From Bacteroidaceae bacterium (GTDB lineage Bacteria > Bacteroidota > Bacteroidia > Bacteroidales > Bacteroidaceae): a stretch of 49,321 nucleotides of DNA. Positions 1-7,397 of the stretch are shown here, one piece after another (within the stretch, counting starts at the first letter, position 1; the number at the start of each line of letters is the position of its first letter). The notes beneath the pieces were generated by a model. The model saw only the letters and a list, made by a program, of their open reading frames with translations. It was not told where the DNA came from and ran no database searches. The position numbers were made by a program, and so were the translations under genes. Where the stretch lies: assembly GCA_017429525.1 (NCBI GenBank), contig JAFROT010000053.1:1-49321 (forward strand), read 5' to 3'.

Positions 1-49
1 AAAAAAGCCGTAAAAAAAGGCAGAATAAGCACATAGAAAACATGAGCCC

Positions 50-93
50 ATAAAAAGCAAATGGCGTGTAACTCATTGAGCTACACGCCATTT
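50..93 (-). terminator. Rho-independent terminator of dnaK
   Basis: A perfect 12-bp stem (59-70 paired with 82-93) is followed on the minus strand by GCTTTTTA. It lies 34 nt past the dnaK stop codon. The loop can pair further (CTC with GAG), making a compact hairpin. The remaining bases 1-49 are A-rich and show no gene. Confidence 0.85.
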
Positions 94-126
94 GATAGTG
101 TTTTGTTATGTCTTTACTTATGCGTC

Positions 127-2076
127 TCATTTGACCTCCTCAAAGTCGGCGTCCTGGATGTTGTCGCCTTGCTGGCCGCTGTTCTGCTGACCGCCCTGGG
201 CACCGCCGTTGAAACCGGCTCCGCCTTGAGGACCGGCCTGACCGTTGAAGCCTGCGCCGGGCTGGCCGGCACCTGCCTGCTGGGCGGCAGCGTACATCTT
301 CTGGGCTGCATTATTGAGCTCGGCAGTGGCGGCGTCAATGGCTGCGAGGTCCTGTGCCTTGTGGGCATCGCGGAGCTTCTGGAGGGCAGCCTCGACCTCG
401 GCCTTTACGTCGGCAGGCAGCTTGTCGCCGCTTTCCTTGAGCATGTTCTCGGTCTGGAAGATCATCGAGTCGGCCTGATTGAGCTTGTCGATCTTCTCAC
501 GCTCCTTCTTGTCGGCATCAGCGTTAGCCTCAGCCTCAGCCTTCATGCGCTCGATCTCTTCCTTGGAGAGGCCGCTGGAAGCTTCGATGCGAATGGCCTG
601 CTCCTTGCCGGTTGCCTTATCCTTGGCGCTGACCTTCAAGATACCGTTGGCATCGATATCGAAGCTAACTTCAATCTGAGGTACACCACGACGTGCGGGA
701 GCAATGCCGGTGAGGTTGAACTGACCGATGCTCTTGTTCTGCGAGGCCATAGGACGCTCGCCCTGGAGCACGTGGATGGTCACTTCGGTCTGGTTGTCGG
801 CTGCGGTGGAGAAGACTTCGCTCTTCTTGCAAGGGATAGTGGTGTTGGCCTCAATGAGGCGAGTCATCACACCACCAAGGGTCTCGATACCCATCGACAG
901 AGGCGTCACGTCGAGCAGCACGATGTCGCCCACGCCGCTTTCCTTGTTCAGGATAGCGCCCTGAATGCTGGCGCCTACGGCCACTACCTCATCGGGGTTG
1001 ACGCCCTTGGACGGAGCCTTGCCGAAGAAGTCCTCGACGAGCTTCTGGATGGCGGGGATACGAGAACTACCGCCCACGAGGATGACCTCGTCGATATCGC
1101 TGTTCGTAAGACCTGCATCCTGCATAGCCTTCTGGCAGGGAACCTTACAAGCCTGGATGAGGCTGTCGGCCAGCTGCTCGAACTTGGCACGGGTGAGGGT
1201 CATGACGAGGTGCTTAGGCACGCCGTTGACGGCTGTGATATACGGCAGGTTGATTTCGGTAGAGGTACTGGAGGACAGCTCAATCTTAGCCTTCTCGGCA
1301 GCTTCCTTCAGGCGCTGCAGGGCCATGGGGTCTTGCTTGAGGTCAACACCTTCCTGCATACGGAACTCATTAGCCATCCAGTCGATGATGACCTGGTCGA
1401 AATCGTCGCCACCGAGGTGGGTATCGCCGTTGGTCGAGAGGACCTCGAACACACCGCCGCCGAACTCCAGGATGGAGATATCGAATGTACCGCCACCGAG
1501 GTCGAAGACAGCAATCTTCATGTCCTTGTTTGCCTTGTCAACGCCATAGGCCAGGGCAGCCGCAGTAGGCTCGTTGACAATACGCTTGACCTCGAGGCCT
1601 GCAATCTGACCGGCTTCCTTCGTAGCCTGACGCTGAGAGTCGGAGAAGTAGGCAGGCACGGTGATGACGGCATCCGTGACTTCCTGTCCGAGGTAGTCCT
1701 CGGCGGTCTTCTTCATCTTCTGAAGAATCATGGCGCTAATCTCCTGCGGAGTGTAGAGGCGGCCGTCGATGTTGACGCGCGGCGTGTTGTTATCGCCACG
1801 GTCTACCTGATAAGGTACGCGGCTGATCTCCTTCTGCACCTGGTCATAGGTCTCGCCCATGAAGCGCTTGATCGAGAAAATCGTATTCTTCGGGTTGGTG
1901 ATAGCCTGACGCTTGGCGGGGTCGCCCACTTTGCGCTCACCATCCTTCATGAAGGCTACGATAGAAGGCGTAGTGCGCTTGCCCTCGCTGTTAGCAATCA
2001 CGACAGGCTCGTTGCCTTCGAAAACGGATACGCACGAGTTGGTCGTACCCAAGTCAATTCCAATAATCTTTCCCAT
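127..2076 (-). CDS. dnaK: Molecular chaperone DnaK (Hsp70)
   Basis: This 649-residue protein is the ATP-dependent cytoplasmic Hsp70 chaperone that folds and protects proteins with DnaJ and GrpE. The N-terminal actin-like ATPase begins GIDLGTTNS at residues 6-14 and later carries the phosphate loop [12 protein letters not shown]. The interdomain linker and start of the substrate domain read [17 protein letters not shown]. The tail is rich in Gly and Gln and ends DADFEEVK, as in most bacterial DnaKs. The frame stays open upstream, but the family start [14 protein letters not shown] fixes the ATG at 2074-2076. No dnaJ or grpE is adjacent; a terminator follows directly, so it appears monocistronic. 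No clear TAnnTTTG element was found before it. Length and motifs are normal. Confidence 0.98.
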   Translation of the reverse strand: MGKIIGIDLGTTNSCVSVFEGNEPVVIANSEGKRTTPSIVAFMKDGERKVGDPAKRQAITNPKNTIFSIKRFMGETYDQVQKEISRVPYQVDRGDNNTPRVNIDGRLYTPQEISAMILQKMKKTAEDYLGQEVTDAVITVPAYFSDSQRQATKEAGQIAGLEVKRIVNEPTAAALAYGVDKANKDMKIAVFDLGGGTFDISILEFGGGVFEVLSTNGDTHLGGDDFDQVIIDWMANEFRMQEGVDLKQDPMALQRLKEAAEKAKIELSSSTSTEINLPYITAVNGVPKHLVMTLTRAKFEQLADSLIQACKVPCQKAMQDAGLTNSDIDEVILVGGSSRIPAIQKLVEDFFGKAPSKGVNPDEVVAVGASIQGAILNKESGVGDIVLLDVTPLSMGIETLGGVMTRLIEANTTIPCKKSEVFSTAADNQTEVTIHVLQGERPMASQNKSIGQFNLTGIAPARRGVPQIEVSFDIDANGILKVSAKDKATGKEQAIRIEASSGLSKEEIERMKAEAEANADADKKEREKIDKLNQADSMIFQTENMLKESGDKLPADVKAEVEAALQKLRDAHKAQDLAAIDAATAELNNAAQKMYAAAQQAGAGQPGAGFNGQAGPQGGAGFNGGAQGGQQNSGQQGDNIQDADFEEVK

Positions 2077-2218
2077 AGTTGTATTGTTTTTAAAGTTTGT
2101 CATTAAATTACAGTCTCGGATGTCCATGCGGACACATCTTCTATCGAGCAAACAGTATGCCAAAACACTCATTTGCCCGCCTCGATACAATTATATTGAA
2201 AAAAGAAGGGCTGTTTTC

Positions 2219-2249
2219 TTGCCTATTCCCGCCAGAACGACTACCTTTG
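2219..2249 (+). promoter_or_regulatory. Bacteroidetes-type promoter of the small lipoprotein gene
   Basis: TTG at 2219-2221 and TACCTTTG at 2242-2249 are separated by 20 nt. This matches the Bacteroidetes primary sigma consensus, TTTG or TTG, 19-21 nt, then TAnnTTTG. The predicted transcript start is about 2256, which favours the ATG at 2290 as the start codon. Confidence 0.75.
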
Positions 2250-2289
2250 CAGTCGAAAGACTGACAAATTGGCACAATCAAGACCTCCA

Positions 2290-2730
2290 ATGATACACAA
2301 CAAGAACAATCATCGCGCCAAGCACAAACGGCCTTTGCTCCAGTTCATCGCGCATACATTCCTGACGGCCATGCTGCTGGCCCTCGTGGTCGCGTGCTCT
2401 GATCTCTCGCGTGAGCAGCGTCGTCTGCGGCATGCTGCCGAGCGCGACTACGAGTTGCTGATGAAAGGCAAATACGAGAAGTTTGTCCATGAGATAGCCT
2501 ATTCCGACTCGATGAGCGAGGACTATAGATCACAGATGACAGACCTCTTGCGCGAGCATGCCTCCACGCTCGAGCAACAGCATGGTCGCATGACAACGGT
2601 CAAGGCCGTTAATGACATTATCAGCGACGACCAAGCCCACGTATTTCTTCAGGTTTGCTTTGCCGACAGCACATGCGAAGAGATAGGCCTGCCCATGGTC
2701 AAAGTGGGCAAAAAATGGAAGATGCAATGA
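2290..2730 (+). CDS. Small lipoprotein, possibly DUF4878-like
   Basis: The 146-residue product begins with a basic stretch (NHRAKHKR), a hydrophobic segment and the lipobox LVVAC with Cys36, so it should be a lipid-anchored envelope protein. The mature part is mostly helical and charged (EQRRLRHAAERDYELLMKGKYEKFV). It ends in a strand-rich section with FADSTCEEIGLPMVKVGKKWKM. That pattern resembles the small cone-shaped (NTF2-like) lipoproteins of Bacteroidetes such as DUF4878, but the assignment is tentative. An in-frame TTG at 2269 would add seven residues; ATG at 2290 suits the promoter better. It stands alone between dnaK (opposite strand) and the oadA-like gene, which has its own promoter element. 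Confidence 0.75.
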   Translation: MIHNKNNHRAKHKRPLLQFIAHTFLTAMLLALVVACSDLSREQRRLRHAAERDYELLMKGKYEKFVHEIAYSDSMSEDYRSQMTDLLREHASTLEQQHGRMTTVKAVNDIISDDQAHVFLQVCFADSTCEEIGLPMVKVGKKWKMQ

Positions 2731-2770
2731 TTATTTTTGGCAAAAAGGCTCAGAATTCCAAAATAATCCG

Positions 2771-2778
2771 TACTTTTG
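2771..2778 (+). promoter_or_regulatory. -7 element before the oadA-like gene
   Basis: TACTTTTG fits TAnnTTTG and lies 54 nt before the start codon. No convincing TTG sits 19-21 nt upstream, so only the -7 element is supported. Confidence 0.5.
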
Positions 2779-2832
2779 CAGACCTAAAGACATCAAATCC
2801 CTACAAATAGACTCATCAAACCAGCATAAACA

Positions 2833-4620
2833 ATGAAAAAGAGAATCCAATTCAGCCTCGTCTATCGCGACATGTGGCAGAGCTCTGGCAAGTTCCAGCC
2901 CCGCAAGGACCAACTGGAACGCGTAGCCCCTGCCATCATTGATATGGGCGTCTTCGACCGTGTAGAGACCAATGGCGGTGCCTTCGAGCAGGTGAACCTG
3001 CTTGCCGGCGAGAATCCTAACGCTGCCGTGCGTGCATTCTGCAAGCCCTTCAATGAAGTGGGCATCAAGACACACATGCTCGACCGCGGTCTGAACGCCC
3101 TGCGCATGTACCCCGTGCCCGACGATGTCCGAGAACTGCAATACAAGGTTAAGCACGCCCAAGGCGTCGACATTCCCCGCATCTTCTGCGGCCTGAATGA
3201 CGTCCGCAACATCATCCCGTCTGTGAAGTGGGCCAAGGCTGCCGGCATGACGCCGCAGGCCACCCTCTGCATCACGACCTCGCCCGTACACACCGTGGAG
3301 TACTACTCCGAGATTGCCGATCAGGTCATCGCCGCCGGTGCTGAAGAGATCTGCCTCAAGGACATGGCAGGCATCGGACAGCCCGCTCTGCTTGGTGCGC
3401 TCACGAAGGCCATTAAGACCAAGCACCCCGACATCATCATCCAGTACCACGGCCATTCAGGCCCAGGCCTGTCGATGGCTTCCATCCTCGAGGTCTGCAA
3501 CAACGGAGCCGACGTCATCGACACCGCTATTGAGCCGCTGTCATGGGGCAAGGTCCATCCCGACATCATCAGCGTCCAGTCGATGCTGAAGAACGAAGGC
3601 TTCGAGGTAAAAGAAATAAATATGAACGCGTACATGCGTGCACGCGCGTTGACGCAGGAATTCATCGACGACTGGCTCGGCTACTTCATCAACCCGGGCA
3701 ACAAGCACATGTCCTCCCTCCTGCTTGGCTGCGGCCTGCCTGGCGGCATGATGGGCTCCATGATGGCAGACCTGGCCGGCATCCACGGCGTAATCAACAA
3801 CACGCTGAAAGCTAAGGGCGAGCCCGAGCTCTCGACCGACGAGATTCTCGTCAAGCTGTTCGACGAAGTGGCCTACGTCTGGCCGCGCGTCGGTTATCCT
3901 CCATTGGTCACGCCTTTCTCGCAGTACGTCAAGAACATCGCCCTGATGAACCTGCTCACGATGGCTCAGGGCAAGGGTCGCTTCGTCATGATGGACGACT
4001 CGATGTGGGGCATGATCCTCGGCAAGAGCGGCAAGATTCCCGGCACGATCGACCCCGAGCTCGTGGAGCTGGCCAAGAAGCAGGGCCGCGAGTTCACCAC
4101 CGCCGACCCGCACACGCTGCTCAAGAATGCCCTGCCCGATTTCATCCGCGAGATGGAAGAGAACGGTTGGGATCGCGGTCAGGACGACGAAGAGCTCTAC
4201 GAACTGGCCATGCACCCCGAGCAGTACCGCAACTACAAGAGCGGACAGGCCAAGAAGAACTTCCTCGCCGACCTGGAGAAGGCCAAGGTGGCCAAGCTGC
4301 AAGCTGCAGGCGGACCGAAGCTCACGCCCGAGCAGATAGCCGAGTTCAAGCACGCCAAGGCCGACGCCATCGTGGCACCGGAGAACGGGCAGATCTTCTT
4401 CGAGATCACAGGCGACGCCGGCGTCATGCGCTGCGCTGAGCCCGCTATCGGCGAGACCTACAAGGAGGGCGATTTCTTCTGCTACATCCAGACGCCCTGG
4501 GGCCACACGCTGCCCATCAACGCCGCCCTCGGCGGCAAGCTCGTAGACGTGACCGTGCGCCAAGGCCAGAAGGTGCTGAAGGGGCAGGCCATCGGCTGGA
4601 TTGAGCGCCAGACGAAGTAA
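2833..4620 (+). CDS. OadA-like carboxyltransferase with a degenerate biotinyl domain
   Basis: This 595-residue protein belongs to the oxaloacetate decarboxylase alpha / pyruvate carboxylase subunit B family, which moves carboxyl groups between biotin and a 2-oxoacid. Residues 1 to about 300 form the HMGL-like TIM barrel with YRDMWQ (Arg12, Asp13, Gln16), the lysine that is carbamylated in the family in EEICLKDMAG (Lys176), and the metal pair HGH (His206, His208). A conserved carboxylase region follows. The last 80 residues look like a biotinyl/lipoyl beta-sandwich, but the AMKM motif is replaced by TPWGHT near residues 554-559, with Trp where the biotinylated lysine should be. Either a separate carrier protein is used or the function has changed. 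No beta or gamma subunits are adjacent. The gene is monocistronic with its own terminator. Family placement is sure; the exact reaction is not. Confidence 0.85.
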   Translation: MKKRIQFSLVYRDMWQSSGKFQPRKDQLERVAPAIIDMGVFDRVETNGGAFEQVNLLAGENPNAAVRAFCKPFNEVGIKTHMLDRGLNALRMYPVPDDVRELQYKVKHAQGVDIPRIFCGLNDVRNIIPSVKWAKAAGMTPQATLCITTSPVHTVEYYSEIADQVIAAGAEEICLKDMAGIGQPALLGALTKAIKTKHPDIIIQYHGHSGPGLSMASILEVCNNGADVIDTAIEPLSWGKVHPDIISVQSMLKNEGFEVKEINMNAYMRARALTQEFIDDWLGYFINPGNKHMSSLLLGCGLPGGMMGSMMADLAGIHGVINNTLKAKGEPELSTDEILVKLFDEVAYVWPRVGYPPLVTPFSQYVKNIALMNLLTMAQGKGRFVMMDDSMWGMILGKSGKIPGTIDPELVELAKKQGREFTTADPHTLLKNALPDFIREMEENGWDRGQDDEELYELAMHPEQYRNYKSGQAKKNFLADLEKAKVAKLQAAGGPKLTPEQIAEFKHAKADAIVAPENGQIFFEITGDAGVMRCAEPAIGETYKEGDFFCYIQTPWGHTLPINAALGGKLVDVTVRQGQKVLKGQAIGWIERQTK

Positions 4621-4641
4621 CCCTCTCGCTTCACGAACAAT

Positions 4642-4679
4642 AAAACCTGCCTTGGCCTACAAAACCTTGGCAGGTTTTT
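4642..4679 (+). terminator. Rho-independent terminator of the oadA-like gene
   Basis: AAAACCTGCC at 4642-4651 pairs perfectly with GGCAGGTTTT at 4669-4678 and runs into a T tract. Its distal arm overlaps the promoter of the next gene. Confidence 0.85.
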
Positions 4680-4708
4680 GGGTCTATAGAAATAAATATG
4701 TAACTTTG
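4677..4708 (+). promoter_or_regulatory. Promoter overlapping the preceding terminator
   Basis: TTTG at 4677-4680 and TAACTTTG at 4701-4708 are spaced by 20 nt. The TTTG lies inside the T tract of the upstream terminator, so termination and initiation signals share bases. Confidence 0.7.
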
Positions 4709-4822
4709 TGCCGAGAAAAGCGAACGTTTTCGTTAAGCCAGATGAGCAGAATGATGCTCGCATCAATTCGGCCATGGCGAGAAAAGGTCGGATGAAACAT
4801 GAAATCCAAAGCATAGCAGAAC

Positions 4823-5512
4823 ATGGTTATTTGGACTATACTCATAGCAATTATCGCCATTCCCTTGCTGGCGCAAGCCTTCGCCAAGAACAGCAAGGAG
4901 CAGGCGAATAGCAGGAGCCAGGCGGAGGCGCCCGAAGCCTCAGCACGACAGGCCGAGCCGCCTGTCAGCGAGCAGTCGGAAGCCGCCATAGAGACAGAGG
5001 CAGTTCCCACGCCCGTCGAGGAGGCACCCGCACCCGTAGAGACCGCTTACGGGCAGACACCTGCAGCTCATGCACAGCCCAACTCGAGGCAGCTGTTCGT
5101 CGACACGCTCCTGAAGATTGGTTGTCAGTACGAGATCGACAACGACGGCCGCATCCTCTTCGCCTATCAGGGAGAGCGCTTCGTCGTCGGCGCCAGCAAC
5201 GACCATGCCTACGTCTCCATTTGGGACTACTGTTGGAAGAGCGTCGAGCTCGATGATATCGACGAAATAGCACGCCTGCGCAAGACCATCAACGAGGCCA
5301 ACCTGAACTGCTCAGTGAAGACCGTCTTCACCATCGACAACGAAGGCAATACGATGGACGTCCACTGCCACACGATCATCTTATTCATCCCTGAGATTCC
5401 CCATATCGAGGACTATATGCGCTTGGAGCTGAACGAGTTCTTCCGCGCCCACCTGACCGTAGAGACTGAACTGTCCAAGCTCCGCGAGAAGGAGAGCCAG
5501 CTTGACACGTAA
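4823..5512 (+). CDS. Membrane-anchored protein of unknown function, YbjN-like fold possible
   Basis: The 229-residue product starts with a hydrophobic segment (about residues 2-20, WTILIAIIAIPLLAQAF). A Glu/Ala/Pro-rich linker of about 65 residues follows. The globular C-terminal domain starts near QLFVDTLLKIGCQYEIDNDGRILFAYQG. Its alternating strands and closing helix (MRLELNEFFRAHL) recall the YbjN/type III chaperone-like fold, a weak match by eye. It is probably tethered to the inner membrane with the domain in the periplasm, though orientation is uncertain. The long leader (about 110 nt after the -7 element) shows no obvious structure. It has no operon partner. No function is assigned. 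Confidence 0.75.
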   Translation: MVIWTILIAIIAIPLLAQAFAKNSKEQANSRSQAEAPEASARQAEPPVSEQSEAAIETEAVPTPVEEAPAPVETAYGQTPAAHAQPNSRQLFVDTLLKIGCQYEIDNDGRILFAYQGERFVVGASNDHAYVSIWDYCWKSVELDDIDEIARLRKTINEANLNCSVKTVFTIDNEGNTMDVHCHTIILFIPEIPHIEDYMRLELNEFFRAHLTVETELSKLREKESQLDT

Positions 5513-5706
5513 TGCCCCTCCTCTTTTTCAAGGCCTCCCGCAAGGAGCAGCTGACGCATGAATGGTCAGACCTGCCTGTTGCCAGATTCCTTTCTGCAGG
5601 TGTGGTCTTGGTAGAAAAAGCTGCGGCGCTTCCATTCGAAAATGCGGGACAGCATGACCATTTTCGGGGCATCATCGTTATTATCAGCTTGAATCCATTG
5701 CTCATT

Positions 5707-5739
5707 GGGGGCCTGCCGTATATGCGGGGCCCCCTTTTT
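5707..5739 (+). terminator. Probable Rho-independent terminator
   Basis: GGGGGCC at 5707-5713 pairs with GGCCCCC at 5728-5734 and is followed by TTTTT. It lies about 195 nt past the stop of the membrane-anchored unknown, so that transcript may have a long 3' end. Confidence 0.6.
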
Positions 5740-5797
5740 CGTTATTCCCAACGAGTCATGCATCCTCTGCCAGTCCCCGTTTCATCTATATGAAATC

Positions 5798-5865
5798 TTT
5801 GACCCATGCGCATTGAACAATGGACCCATGCGTATGGGTCCATTGTTCAATGCGCATGGGTCAAA
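5798..5865. repeat. Near-perfect 68-nt palindrome
   Basis: Arms of 32 nt (5798-5829 and 5834-5865) are exact reverse complements around the 4-nt loop GCGT. Each arm contains GACCCATGCG-type sequence at both ends and an internal small palindrome (CATTG AA CAATG). There is no T tract, so it is not an ordinary terminator. It may be a REP-like element, a mobile-element remnant or a recombination site. Confidence 0.9.
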
Positions 5866-6130
5866 CGCCACATCAGCAAGCTCTGCGCAACAGGAATAGT
5901 CGCTTAAGGCATTTTATCTATATGTGTTGAGCCACGCATACGGTTGAACCATTTGAGTTGACTGCCCATGATTGTGTTGATGAACAGTGGTGATCCATTT
6001 GAGATTAATTGTCATTCACGTCGGCTCAAGCACATCTTCGCGCAAAGCACGCTGCAGTTTTCCGCCCAGATTATGTTAAAAATTATTTATGGCGCATAAC
6101 ATTTTAGGCGGCCATACGTTTTAGAATTGT

Positions 6131-6640
6131 ATGACACCTGCAGAATTCACCTCTATCGCTTCATCGCTGCGCCCTCGGCTGTTGTCCCTGGGACGCAGTT
6201 TCTTCGGCGATGCCGAGCCAGCAGAGGATGCCGTGCAGGAGGCGCTGATGCGGCTGTGGACGACTTGGACGCAACTGCCGACAGCAGCTGACGCCGAGCG
6301 CCTGGCGGTGCGATTGACCAAGCACGCATGTGTCAGCGGGCTGAGGCGTCAACACAAAGGGATTTTCGTGCCCTTGGTGCAGCAATCTGCGCCAGAAGTC
6401 AGCAGTAGTGTCGCCGCCAGCGATTTGCTGCACGAGCACGAATTGCGAGAGGCCCTGTCGCAGGCCATCGGGCATCTGCGTCCATCTGAGCGCCGTCTGT
6501 GGATCATGTTTGCCGAAGCGCAGATGGACGCCGCACAGATAGCGGCAGCCACAGGAATCGGCGTGCGAACCGTCAGCAGCATGCTCAGCTCAGCGCGCAA
6601 CAAAATCAAGAACGAATTGAAGAAAGGAGGGATTCTATGA
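6131..6640 (+). CDS. ECF-type RNA polymerase sigma factor
   Basis: The 169-residue product has the two-domain layout of extracytoplasmic-function sigma-70 factors. Region 2 spans about residues 8-75 (LLSLGRSFFGDAEPAEDAVQEALMRLW). Region 4 spans about 108-160, with a helix-turn-helix (MDAAQIAAATGIGVRTVSSMLSSARNKIKNEL). It would direct polymerase to a small set of promoters when released from its anti-sigma factor. The next gene overlaps it by 4 nt (ATGA) and encodes a single-pass membrane protein, the usual arrangement for a sigma/anti-sigma pair. Two secreted proteins follow and may belong to its regulon. No SusC/SusD genes are nearby, so it is not an obvious glycan-uptake regulator. Confidence 0.93.
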   Translation: MTPAEFTSIASSLRPRLLSLGRSFFGDAEPAEDAVQEALMRLWTTWTQLPTAADAERLAVRLTKHACVSGLRRQHKGIFVPLVQQSAPEVSSSVAASDLLHEHELREALSQAIGHLRPSERRLWIMFAEAQMDAAQIAAATGIGVRTVSSMLSSARNKIKNELKKGGIL

Positions 6641-7371
6641 AGGGGAAAATGGACAATGGAAAATGGACAATGGATAATGGACAATGGACAATGGACGATG
6701 GAGACATTCTGTCTTCGTTGGACCGCTATCTGGCAGGCGAGCAGCCCTTGCAAACGGAGCGGATAGGACTGCCGAGCGATGAGGAACTGGACGCAGCCGA
6801 AGCGGAGTTCGACCGCATCACAGCAGAACGTAAGTCACCGCGACGAAGAATAATGCGCTGGTGGCCCTTGGCTGCTACCGCTGCTGTACTGGTGCTGGTT
6901 TTCATCGCCATAAGCGATCAATTCAAGGGGCCTTCAGACACACTCCCCTCCCCTCCCATCAGGGAGAGAGCAGTCAGTATTGACGACAGTCATCGCTCAT
7001 CAAGTCAAACCGCTTCTGCAAGCGCTCATGAAGATGATTCAAAAGCGGAACTGACCGCTCAGACGGCTCAACCTGCGAAAGAATCTTCGATTGCAAGTAC
7101 GCAGCCATCGAAGGCAACCGCTCCCTCCCTTACGGGAAAGGCGGGAGGAGAGTCGTCTTCTGCCACCTCCGACAGCCTTCGCTACTACCTCGCCCGCCTC
7201 GAAGCGGAGATGCAAATCGTGGACGATAGTATGGCCCGAGAGCACCTGGAACAGCTCATCGCCACCGACGTCCAACTGCAACAGCTGGTGCAACGCATCG
7301 TCCACGCTGAAGTGGAGACTGCCATGAACACGGTTTCAGCCGACAGCACGGCCAACTACTTGAATTTCTAA
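6637..7371 (+). CDS. Membrane-anchored probable anti-sigma factor with repeat-derived inserts
   Basis: The 244-residue product overlaps the sigma gene (ATGA) and has a strong AGGAGGG site 8 nt before its ATG, unusual in this phylum. Residues 5-22 come from a nucleotide repeat and read MDNGKWT MDNGQWT MDDG. An acidic helical section follows (about 23-68), the likely sigma-binding part, then one membrane helix (about 74-92, WWPLAATAAVLVLVFIAI). The periplasmic part has a Ser/Thr/Ala-rich linker and a C-terminal helical region (LRYYLARLEAEMQIVDDSMAREHLEQL). The linker holds two G/C-rich repeat copies (about 6941-6972 and 7121-7155) resembling inserts in the primase and Fe-S genes of this window. 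It has no zinc-binding anti-sigma signature. The role is inferred mainly from gene order. Confidence 0.8.
   Translation: MKGKMDNGKWTMDNGQWTMDDGDILSSLDRYLAGEQPLQTERIGLPSDEELDAAEAEFDRITAERKSPRRRIMRWWPLAATAAVLVLVFIAISDQFKGPSDTLPSPPIRERAVSIDDSHRSSSQTASASAHEDDSKAELTAQTAQPAKESSIASTQPSKATAPSLTGKAGGESSSATSDSLRYYLARLEAEMQIVDDSMAREHLEQLIATDVQLQQLVQRIVHAEVETAMNTVSADSTANYLNF
6647..6701 (+). repeat. ATGGACAATGG-type tandem repeat inside a gene start
   Basis: Imperfect copies of ATGGACAATGG, grouped as 21-nt units, are repeated in frame directly after the start codon of the probable anti-sigma factor. Every unit supplies another ATG. Confidence 0.85.
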
Positions 7372-7397
7372 TAACGGACATTAAAAACACAGCATAA

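Larger units (their letters stand above)
5513..6130. other. Gene-free stretch with a terminator and a long palindrome
   Basis: No convincing gene lies in these 618 bases. Short open frames on both strands are interrupted by the hairpin at 5707-5739 and match no family I know. The clear elements are that hairpin and the 68-nt palindrome at 5798-5865. CCATTTGAG occurs twice near 5950-6005. The last 80 bases before the sigma factor are AT-rich, but no TAnnTTTG is present; a sigma factor that activates its own gene would need a different promoter sequence. Confidence 0.6.

Noticed and set aside
61-2106. Open frame of 681 codons on the plus strand opposite dnaK
   Set aside because: It is a complementary-strand shadow of dnaK; the sequence has no family features, while the minus strand is a textbook DnaK.
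3541-4563. Open frame of 340 codons on the minus strand opposite the oadA-like gene
   Set aside because: It is a shadow caused by GC-rich codons; the plus strand encodes conserved catalytic motifs.
5512-5793. Possible 93-residue protein whose ATG overlaps the stop of the membrane-anchored unknown
   Set aside because: The TAATG overlap is attractive, but the frame runs through a terminator-like hairpin and the sequence has no family or domain features.
5798-5865. Ordinary Rho-independent terminator
   Set aside because: The stem is 32 bp and no T tract follows on either strand.
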